64,000 nucleotides of DNA, from assembly GCA_029582265.1 (NCBI GenBank), contig CM055828.1:14915777-14979776 (forward strand), given 5' to 3'. Each line of letters begins with the position of its first letter. Within the stretch, counting starts at the first letter, position 1. Below the pieces are notes generated by a model, which saw nothing but the letters and a program-made list of their open reading frames with translations, was not told the DNA's origin and did no database searches. Source of the DNA: Zoroaster sp. YZ-2022 (lineage: Eukaryota > Echinodermata > Asteroidea > Forcipulatida > Zoroasteridae). Below, piece by piece: positions 10,606-21,200 of this stretch. Position numbers and translations under genes: made by a program.

Positions 10606-11350
10606 GACTGGTCCCCCGCCGGGACTGGTCCCCCGCCGGGACTGGTCCCCCGCCGGGACTGGTCCCCCGCCGGGACTGGTCCCCCGCCGGGACTGGTCCC
10701 CCGCCGGGACTGGTCCCCCGCCGGGACTGGCCCCCGCCGGGACTGGTCCCCGCCGGGACTGGTCCCCGCCGGGACTGGTCCCCGCCGGGACTGGTCCCCG
10801 CCGGGACTGTTCCCCGCCGGGACTGGTCCCCCGCCGGGACTGGTCCCCGCCGGGACTGGTCCCCCGCCGGGACTGGTCCCCCGCCGGGACTGGTCCCCCG
10901 CCGGGACTGGTCCCCCGCCGGGACTGGTCCCCCGCCGGGACTGGTCCCCCGCCGGGACTGGTCCCCCGCCGGGACTGGTCCCCCGCCGGGACTGGTCCCC
11001 CGCCGGGACTGGTCCCCCGCCGGGACTGGTCCCCCGCCGGGACTGGTCCCCCGCCGGGACTGGTCCCCCGCCGGGACTGGTCCCCCGCCGGGACTGGTCC
11101 CCCGCCGGGACTGGTCCCCCGCCGGGACTGGTCCCCCGAAGCGACTGTTACCCCGAAGCGACTGTTACCCCGAAGCGACTGTTACCCCGAAGCGACTGTT
11201 CCCCCGAAGCGACTGTTCCCCCGAAGCGACTGTTCCCCCGAAGCGACTGTTCCCCCGAAGCGACTGTTCCCCCGAAGCGACTGTTCCCCCGAAGCGACTG
11301 TTCCCCCGAAGCGACTGTTCCCCCGAAGCTAGCGACTGTTCCCCCGAAGC
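10606..11350. repeat. 17-bp GC-rich minisatellite, 44 monomers of two types
   Basis: Monomers of GACTGGTCCCCCGCCGG (31 copies, 10606-11125, seven of them 16 bp), one hybrid GACTGGTCCCCCGAAGC at 11126-11142, then 12 copies of GACTGTTMCCCCGAAGC (11143-11350; first three with A, the rest C; one 4-bp insertion at 11330). Because 17 is not divisible by 3 and no phase has a stop, all frames stay open; the long ORFs here (10442-11332, 10552-11388, 10587-11471) are the same 17-residue peptide in three phases and are not evidence of a gene. Confidence 0.95.
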
Positions 11351-11386
11351 GACTGTCTACTACGCATGCGTATTTACCCTGTGCGT

Positions 11387-11737
11387 GAATACTCGCGAGT
11401 GCGGCTATAAGCCAGGCACTTCGTGTCTGACGTCACTGTGTTGGATCTGGTATTGCGCGGCGCCCAGTTGAGAACCCATTTGCAAACATACACACGTGTG
11501 CGTGCTTATATCGAGTCACAGTGTTTGCAGTATTTCACTCATAATTGTAAACAGGTAGGTATAAAACATTAGTTTGCAACAAAAAATGCCTGTTTATTGT
11601 TTGAATTTTATTAACCTCTCCGCAAGATTCTGCTGTAGAAATGGGTTCTCAACTGGGCGCCGCGCAATACCAGATCCAACACAGTGACGTCAGACACGAA
11701 GTGCCTGGCTTTGTTATAGCCGCACTCGAATACTCGC
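11387..11737. repeat. Long inverted repeat, ~94-bp arms, ~160-bp spacer
   Basis: Left arm 11387-11480 (GAATACTCGCGAGTGCGG to TTGAGAACCCATT) is mirrored by 11640-11737 (AATGGGTTCTCAACTGGGCG to CCGCACTCGAATACTCGCG) with a few mismatches. Lies between the minisatellite and the ALDH2 start. Confidence 0.9.
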
Positions 11738-11942
11738 GGCGGGCGCTTGGTAAACAGCCAAAATAGCATCTGGCGCGTGACGGTAATGGATCAGTGAGAA
11801 TCCGGCTCTCGATCATGAATATGTATGAGGTATAGTAATAGTATAGTATAGTAGTACATACTACACAATGTACCTCGCTCGTTCATACATGTAATGTATA
11901 CGACGTATAGTACCGACCACCATCAAACAAACAACGTGTAAA

Positions 11943-12002
11943 CCAAAGATCGTAAAGCGCCGCGTAGCGGAGCGCCGCTACGCGGCGCTATACGATCTTT
12001 GG
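11943..12002. repeat. Near-perfect 60-bp hairpin upstream of ALDH2
   Basis: CCAAAGATCGTA and AGCGCCGC / TAGCGG are mirrored by CCGCTA / GCGGCGCT and TACGATCTTTGG around a 3-base loop. It ends 105 bp before the ALDH2 ATG, so it lies in the promoter or 5' UTR. Confidence 0.9.
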
Positions 12003-12107
12003 TGTAAACTGTTAGTGCAAGTGTCACTTCGTTGCAGCTAGCCAGCAGGAGCTAGCATATCGTTATCACTATCAGCATATATCGCGTCGTAACATTCTGG
12101 GACAATA

Positions 12108-12248
12108 ATGTTGCGAGCCGTCAATCGCCTGTTTGTCGGGGGATCAAGAAGGTATTGGTTGTGGACTGACCGCTCATTGGCTCGCTGCGCCTACTCCAGT
12201 TCTTCTCTCTCGCAGCCGTTGACAAATCCAGAAGTTTATTTCAACAAG
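12108..12248 (+). CDS. ALDH2: ALDH2 exon 1: presequence and N-terminus
   Basis: Codes residues 1-47, ending in NPEVYFNK before a consensus donor (AAG/GTAAGA). The Arg-rich, Ser-rich start resembles a cleavable mitochondrial presequence. Phase 0 junction. Exon 1 is the only exon outside the well-conserved ALDH fold, so it rests on the ATG, the donor and the joining frame. Confidence 0.85.
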
Positions 12249-15200
12249 GTAAGAAGACTTGACATATGCACAGGTCAGCTGGACAATTATGCCAATTGGC
12301 AATGTCAGGTCAACCTTTCTGGGATTGCCATTGCCACCCCCCCCCCCCGACCGACTGATAGGGAAACATGGGGATTTGGTACTTCTTTTTAAGACATGTA
12401 GGCCTACTACTAAGTACTACACTAACGCTCTAGTATTAACAGCATGGAGGAATTTCCTCCATGCTAACAACAGTAACACTAATTCAATTTGTTTGTTGCC
12501 CAAGCAATACAGGGGTAGAATGTCGTATCCGACCGCCACTTTTTCTCAGGGCTCCTAACCAATAAAGTAATCTTACCTACATGTAGGCTACCTAATAAGG
12601 TTGGAGAACATATCATGATATGGATGATGATAGACATATACTTCAAATTATTCCAGGATATTTATTTCATGAAATATCAGGCATTTTTGGTATACGATGA
12701 CTTCCTCAGTCATGTCAGTCTGATCTTGTAAACTCCACAATTAATTAGGCCAAATAAAACAAAATACCAGTTGATCGTCCTGGTTTTTTCAAAAAGAGGA
12801 TGAGGGCCTTTTTATTTTTTATTTTTTTCCAAGATGGCCGCCAAGCATTTAAATTCAAAATGGCCACCAGTTTGAAATCACCGCCAACTTTTTTTATAGC
12901 TATTGAACAAGTAGTTGAGTAAAAATATTCATGTTAAACAATGTTTGATGTATTTTGTTAAACCCACATGTTTCTTTTAATTGCATTTTCGCTGATATTT
13001 ACTTTTACGTAAAAATCTTTAATGTCTAAGTTTTATTTAAATCCTTTAAAGTACATCATTGATTTGTAATTGTGTATATTCAAAACGCAAATGAACACCA
13101 TCACGCCCCATTTAATAGTCTCGAAAATGAACTTGACAACTCTTGTCAATGCGGTGTGCGGCAATGTCATTTGATGAACTTGAAAAGTCTGCACAAAAGA
13201 CGCACATGTTGCCGCCGGGCCGATACGGAGTTCAGACACGGATGATTTTTCCTACATGGTTCAGACATGGAGGAAGGAAAACGCAATGGTTGACCAACTC
13301 GACAGTCGATACAACTCCACGGTCGAGCCAACTCGACGGTCGGAACGTTAAACCGTAAGACAACTCGACTGTTGACTATATCTCCGGTCGAGTTTTCTTA
13401 CGGGTTAGCGGTCCGACTGTCGATTTGTCTCAGCTGTCGATTTGGTCAACCGTCGCGTTGTCATGACATTCTCATTCGCAAGGCAGGCTGGTAAATAAAA
13501 TTAGTGCGGCGAGATTGATGTACTCATGAGAACGAGGTTAACAATTTTGTGCATGAGTGTATTGACGTAAACCTGAACGATGTTGCAGTCTGCTGCATGC
13601 GCGCCATAAACCCCTGGAGATGCGAGTCTTATGTTTCCCTACTCACTTTCCCTACTCACTTTTTTAATGTTGCAAAGAACAAGGAGTAAAGAACCAGACT
13701 ATTTCGCTGGTTTTGTAGAACTTAGAAGTCTAAAATCGGTAAGTTTAAATCAAAAGTCGAAAGAATGGTGCCAAGACGAAGTAAAAATACATGAAAAATT
13801 TACTCTTTTTGTGGACAAGTATAAAAAATATAAAATAATAATTTTAAAAAAGGATGCGGCCTCAAAAAAGGATGCGGGCGGGGACGATCAACTGGTATTT
13901 TTTTTTACTTGGCCTTAGTGACCAACACAGTCATTGTACATGTGCAGTGGCAACTATAATAGGATCCTTTTATTTTCTGAAGGGGAGGATTTTTTAGAAG
14001 GGAAATAAAGCCTGAAAACCATCATAAAAGTGGATTTTAAAGATAGTTTTCGCTTTCTGTACCACCACAAATCGATAGAATCATTTTTTAACTGGTTAGT
14101 GGTTGCAAAAAAAATCCAAAAAAAGCCCTTAAAAAGTGGCGGTCGGATACGACATTCTTTCCAAGTACAGGGTCAGGACTTTGGTCATGTTCACACGTAG
14201 CCCCATTCTAGGGCCAATACACTGGACTCCCTCCATATGGTATCCTTGGCCCTAGCGCCACATGTACAAAAAAGGAGCGATTTTTCAACTTTTGATTGCA
14301 GTGCTAATTGTTACAATCTAAAATTATGTGATAAGGTACATGTAAGCTTGGCCAGGCATAAAGATTGCTATTGTGAGATCAGTAATTTTGGTGAAATTTT
14401 AATTATTTTTTTTTATTTCAAAAATTCCGAAAATTTTATGAAAATGAGATATTCCAGAATAAAAGATTTTATGCCAAAAGTGTCTGCTTGGGCAAGGTTA
14501 CCTAATCACTATGTTTTAGCTTGTATAATTAGCAGATCGTTGGCAATAAAGAAAAATTGCACTTTTTTTTATTACATGCATTAAGAACACACTTTCGTAC
14601 AGATCGTCCTCTGTTACAGTGTATGTGACAACCCCATAGGAGTGGGATTTGTAAAGAAAAAGTTAAGCAAGTTAATCACCCTTCAATTCGCACCTTCACC
14701 CAAGGTTTGTTTGAAGGCGAATTAGTAGCCAACACAGCGTGAGGTCACTGCCTGTAATCCAATGCAATACATGTGTGTGTGAGTTGATAAGAGTGTGCAG
14801 TGTATATAAGCGGGTAGGTATAGAGTCATGTGCATGCTCAGATGAAAATCTTATAGGAAAGAAAGAAAGAACAGTGAATCCATCCCGGATCCGGTTATGC
14901 TGTTAAAATAATCTAATCCTCCTAAATAATAATAAATCAATCCTTGAAAAGAAAAACTAACATAATAACATTCATTTTATCATGGAGGAATGTTCTCTTC
15001 CTTCCTCCGTGATTTTACATCTAGTGTATATTGTTCCAGATGTAGTGTTGTAGCGGGGTAAGCTGAACAGATTTGTTTTGGCCGCATTCAAAGGAAACGG
15101 TGAATTTGGGGTTTAGAGAAAAAGAAAGATTTCCCTAAAGTTTGAAGACTAAAAGCGATTTCAGTTAATTCCTTTTCCTTTTTTATTATTTATATTTTAA

Positions 15201-18200
15201 AGAAAGTTACAGTTGCTTTAGAACCCATCTATGAAAGCACTGGCTCTTATTTGGCTGTGAACAGTTATTTTTATGGGGTATACTATAGACGCATATTTTG
15301 GAAATGCAACACAAACATGTAGACGTGAAAGAAAAAAGTGCAGATCCTTTCTTGTGTATTTAGTCATATGAAACGTATTGAAATAAGTCACAATGAGGGT
15401 TGCGTTCAGATTTGCAAAAAGCATAGCTAGCTTTCAAACTGCAACTGGACGGATGAATAACTTTGAATATGTCTGTTTTTTTTAATAGAATATGCATGCA
15501 CATGACTCTATACCTACCCCCTTACATACACTGCACACTCTTATACACAATAACCAACTCACACACACATGCATTGGATTACAGGCAGTGACCTCACGAT
15601 GTGTTGGCTACTGAGCGAGATTCAAACTAATTCGCCTTCAAACAAACCTTGGGTGAAGGTGCGAATTGAAGGGTGATTAACTTGCTTAACTTTTTCTTTA
15701 CAAACCCCACTCCTATGGGGTTGTCACATACACTGTAATAGAGGACAATCTGTACAAAAGTGTGTTCTTATTGTGTGGTGCTTGGGCCAAGGATAGAGTC
15801 CAGTGTATTGGCCCTAGAATGGGGCTAGTTCACATGCCGTAATTCAACATCTTTAACCCCAACTCCCTAAGCATTGTTACTGAACAATAAAAATCCTTCA
15901 AAATCCTCCAACTGCCTTTGTTGTCTAGTGAGTTAGGGTTAATGGGAATATTAACTAGTCCGTTGCGCAAGCAACATGGTGGCCGATACTACTGCAGCGA
16001 AGAAAATCATTATTGCTAATTAAAGCCACATTTTCAAAACCTGAAGCCCTGTATGTATGCCCGGAAAGAATGTCATATCCGACCGCCACTTTTTAAGGGT
16101 TTTTGGGGAATTTTTTTGCAATCACTAACCAGTTAAAAATGATTCTATCGATTTTTGGGGGTACAGAAAGCAAAAACTATCTTTAAAATCCACTTTTATG
16201 ATGGTTTTCGGACTTTATTTCCCTTACAAAAAATCCTCCCCTTCAGAAAATAGAAAGATCCAATTATACATGTAGTTGCCACTTGTACAATGACCGTGTT
16301 TGTCACTAACGGGGGAATTGACAAGATCAAACTGACATGACTGAGGAAGTCATCGACTCATCGTATACCAAAAATGTCTGATGTTTCATAAAATAAATAT
16401 CCTGGAATAATTTGAAGTGTACATGTACATGTACATGTATGTCCATCATCATCCATGTATGTTCTCCACCTTAATACATGTACATGTAGGTAGGTAAGAA
16501 TGATTGAATGTGGCCAGAATGAACACATGCAAAAAAACTAAATCATACTCCATGTCGTTTTCGAGATATGGCCTGTTGAAATTTGGTCGACGCGGCCATT
16601 TTGTGAGCGCTTGAGTCGCAAAGTGATTTTTGTGATATTTTCCGACTTTGAAAGCTCATAATTCAGTCTTTGTGCCAGGTAGAAAGCTCAACTTGGTACT
16701 CTAGTTAACTTTTTGCCAATTTTCATGAATCTGCACTCACATTGAATACATGTATCTCATTTAGTTTTTTTAGTTGTCACCCAAAGTAGGCACCTTATTC
16801 AGCCGAAAATGTTTTTGGCGATTTGAGGTCACCCTGTGCCGACATGAGGGGTCACATGAATCCCATATTCCCTAGGTATTATCTGTGGGTGCATGTCTGT
16901 AGCCATGAGTAATTATAAGCTCACCAATGCATAATTAAGAAATACATACAGCATTGGTCCAAAGTGGGCTCCAGCCAAAAAAAGGTCAAAAAGACCCCCT
17001 GTGTCTTGACCCCGGTTGACCCCGTGATCAATTGAAACATTTTTTGAAATTTACACCAGTCAAACATATATCTACTTATACACCAAATTTCAGCTTTGGC
17101 ACTCAACTCCTTCATGGTGTGGTGGTAATTTGAAAAATAGATGTTTTTCACACATTTTAAAGGAATCCGTACAGTAACTGAGTATCACATTTCAAATTTG
17201 CCCAGCTGAATGACTTGTGTAATTTATGTTTTTTAGCTAGATAAAATACTAAACATCTTAATTCATCAGGAGAACTTTTTATCTCTCCAATGACCACCAC
17301 TGCAACATTGTGCCCATCAGAGATCATGCAGTTGAGAGAATTCATGTCTGCTGAAATTCCACCTCAGACTGACCCGAAAGAGTACCAACCAGGGCGTTAA
17401 TACATCGCATGCATGTACGACAATGAGTGGTACATTGGTATTGTAGTGGAGCGTTCAGAGGAAGAAAATGATGTCTTTGTGAAGTTTATGAAACGGACCA
17501 AGAACTCCAATGCACTCTCTTGGCCACAAAACACCCACAATGACTGTTGGATAAGATATCATTTCCGTCATTAGTGCTTTAGAGGGACATGGAGGCCGCC
17601 AGTACAGACTTGCTAATGGAGACTTAAAGACCATTCAAGCCAAACTGCAGGCATTCATTAAGTAAAACAAATTGAAGTGTGCTAAAAACCTGTATGAACA
17701 TCAATGTGTGGTAAAAAAAAAAATTGTTTACATTGAAGGATTTCAATAATATTGTAGCCTCCAAATGCTACAGATGGACGTTGATGTCGTGGTTAATAAA
17801 GCTCAAGAATTGATACGCACACGGTGACTTAAGTAAACATCTCAATCCTTTATTATAACTTTAACCTTCCTATGCCCAGGCTGAAATTTGGCCCAGTCGG
17901 CACGGCACTCACAGACAGTCACTTGAGTATTTTTGGTTGCATTGCCAATTGGTACATGTAGGTCAAACCACAGAGTCACACAGAGCTGCGTATGAGTGCA
18001 CTGCACAAAGTCAATGGGTTGAGAGTTACATACAAATTTTGAGTGTCTTTGGGTTTGACCTATCACAGCCACATGTGTTTGCATGTATTTGAGTGCAGTG
18101 CACAAAGTCAGTGGGTTAAGAGAGACATACAAATTTTGAGTGTCTTTGAGTGTTAAACCTATAGGAGGGTTAATGATGATGACGACGTATGGGATTCCAT

Positions 18201-21200
18201 AAGCGTATGCGTGTGACCACGGTGTAACAAAGGTCTGGCAAGAATAAGGCAAAGTAGTGACACAGATGTGTGTGATGCGGGGGTATGCGTGTGTGTGTGG
18301 TTCAACTGTAACAAATAAATACAGAAAAGAGTACCAAATTAAGTAAATGTCATTTTACAATGTAAATGTCAACTCATCAAACAGTGCCTCTGGTAGTCTA
18401 GACTGATAATTAATTGCCTTGGAAAACACTAACTATATGCAACGGGAAAAATCGTAAATATACCCACTACAGTAGGAACAAACGACACTAAGAAACGAGC
18501 ACAATTAAACCTTAAAAATAGCGTCCCCTATAGACGGATCATGACGTGACATGGCCATTATAAGAAATAATCGCTACAGAATTTCACCTCAAACTACAGC
18601 TTTATCCAACTACTAACCATAACAATAAATCGCCAAGCTTATCTATGGATAATTAAAGAATAAGCGGTAAGACTTACTTTATCTGAGCTGTCCAGGGTTG
18701 ACGATTAATTAACCAGAAATACAATAAAAAATGTGTCGGAAAAATGTCGCTCAAATTGTGCTCAAACCGTGGCAAAATGTAGCGCCCTCAAGTGAGCAAC
18801 AGAAAACACGGATTTAGTTGCGTGTCTCTGAAACCACAAAGCACATAGCTTAACACGACAAAAAATGTCAACAATAATCATTAAAATATTCCGGCCCCTA
18901 ATGCATTTGTCCACACAAGGCATTAACAAACACAGAAGAGACGGAATATACAATAGTAAGACTTTAAGAAAAAGAAAAAAAACCTAAAAGCTAGATAGCC
19001 AAAAGTTCCAAAATGTCCTTTTCTGTTTTCAACATCTCAGTAGTCTAGGGTTCACCCTCCAGGAGACAGTTTGTCGGTAGGACGGACAAACACCCCAGCT
19101 TGAGTCTTGACTTGGACTGACCTAACTTTGTCATCTTTGCCCGGATAGGTATTGATTACAAGTCCCAGAGGCCATCGATAACGAGGTGTGTTCTCGTACT
19201 TAATCAGCACAAGATCTCCAGTGCGCATATTGTGTTGTGGGTTGATCCACTTCTGCCGCTCTTGAAGTGACGGGAGATATTCCTTCAGCCAGCGTTGCCA
19301 GAAAATGTCTGCAAGGTATTGAACTTGACGCCAGCATCGCTTGTAAATATCCTGCTTTACGAAGTTTCCTGGGGGGTAGCTGAGGACCGGAGCGAAGTAA
19401 CAGCAGGTGGTTTGGTGTCAGTGGTGCTGAGTCACGTGGGTCGTCCGATAGCCTGGTAATGGGGCGGCTATTGACTATGCTTTCAATGATACACATTAGT
19501 GTCGAGAGTCCCTCATTTAGTTTCTGCTGACCAAGCAAACTGCTTAGCGCTGAACGTACAGTCCTTATCTGGCGCTCCCACACCCCACCAAAGTGGGATA
19601 CCGCAGGGGGGTTGAAAATCCACTTTACTTCCTTTTGACGAAGAAAGTCATATATCTTGTCCTGGTTCCAGTCTTCAATAGCAGTGCGTAGCTTGCGTTG
19701 TCCCCCAACAAAGTTGGTGCCATTGTCTGACCTCACTTCCACTGGCTTGCCACGACGACTGATGAATGTTTCAAGTGCGTTGATGAAGGAATCTGTCTCT
19801 AAAGTATTACAGACTTCTAAGTGGATGGCCCTCGTTGTAAGGCAAGTGAAGAGACAGCCATATCTCTTCAATGCACTTCTGGCCCGCTTCACGATGAATG
19901 GCCCGAATAGGTCCACACCCACCATGTTGAAGGGTGGAAGCCCTGGAGTTACACGCTCTTCGGGCAAGTCAGCCATGCGTTGTGTCACCAAAGGTGCCTT
20001 TCTCTTACGACATGGTATGCACTTGTAGATGATGGACTTGACTGCTGCACGGCCTTTGATGATCCAAAATCGTTGACGGATTTCAGCGAGTGTTCGTTCC
20101 ACTCCAGAGTGTCCTGTTATGGTATGATAATGTCTTATTATCAGAATCAAGACTGAATGTCGAGCTGGTAACACGCAGGGATGTTTAGCATCATCGGAAA
20201 TGGTAGCATTGGTGAGGCGTCCTCCAACACGGATGATACCATCGCTGGATGTTGATGGCGCCAGTTTACAATAACAACCAGACTTGAACAGCGTGTCTTT
20301 AAAGCTGTTCTTCTGGACGTACCATACAATTTCTTTCTCGGCAGCCAAGATTTCCCTGACTGAAAGATTTCCACAGGGTTTGGAAACCTTATATTCTTTC
20401 CGGATCCTATGAAGAAGAATGTTCTTAGCACGAAGAACCCAGGCTACAGCTTTCTTTAAGCTGTACCAAGTAGAAAATCTACCAATGAGGGTGTCTATGA
20501 TGTCAGGCTTGTCACTATCGGCATGGGCGTTGTAGACCTGAGTTTCTTTCTTCACTTCACAGTCACTAGGTAGTACTCCGTTGTCGAAGTTTGGTTGTGG
20601 GGGCCAAGAAGATTCCTTACTCCAAAGGAACCGTGGTCCTTGAGTCCAACGTTCACTCGTGATGAGTTCTTCAGCTGTAAGGCCTCTAGAGACGTCATCT
20701 CCTGGGTTGGACTTCGTGTCAACATGTCTCCATTGTGAAGGAGTAGAATGTTCACGTATCCTCGCAATGCGATTAGCGACGAATGTTTGGAACCGTTTGT
20801 CCTCGCTCCGAAGATAATGAAGGACGATCATGCTGTCACTCCAGTAAACTGTCTCCTGAAGCGGTAACGACAGCTGCTGACGAATCATTTCATCCAGCTT
20901 GACGGAGACAACAGCAGCGGCAAGTTCCAAGCGTGGGATCGTGGTCGTCTTCAAAGGTGCCAACTTGGCTTTGGCCATGACCAAACCACAGAAGATCCAC
21001 GTAGAAGTCTTTGTCGATGGTGTTGATAGTGTGCGAATCGTATTGGTTCATATTGTCCTGTGCAGTGCGCTTCAGAGCGAAGTTAGCACAGCTGGGTGAC
21101 CATACTCCACCAAACAAGTGAGCTGTCATGCGGTATGTCTTCGGGGATTTGGCAATGTCGTTATCCGACCACCACAGGAAGCGAAGGACATCACGGTCAG

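Larger units (their letters stand above)
12595..16490. repeat. Nested fold-back structure (~3.9 kb) in ALDH2 intron 1
   Basis: Three nested arm pairs: outer about 12595-12760 with 16310-16490 (CATGACTGAGGAAGTCATCG and its complement); middle about 13915-14245 with 15775-16310 (GGCGGTCGGATA / TATCCGACCGCC, AGGGGAGGATTTTTT pair, CTAGGGCCAATACACTGGAC pair); inner about 14580-14850 with 15490-15775. The left side carries extra sequence (12760-13915). No convincing ORF; probably stacked non-autonomous TIR elements. Confidence 0.82.

Noticed and set aside
10606..11350. CRISPR-like regular repeats
   Set aside because: Monomers abut with no spacers and the genome is eukaryotic; it is a minisatellite.
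10442..11471. Three long overlapping + strand ORFs of 278-296 codons
   Set aside because: They are one tandem 17-bp repeat read in three phases; the peptide repeats come from the array, not from selection for a protein.
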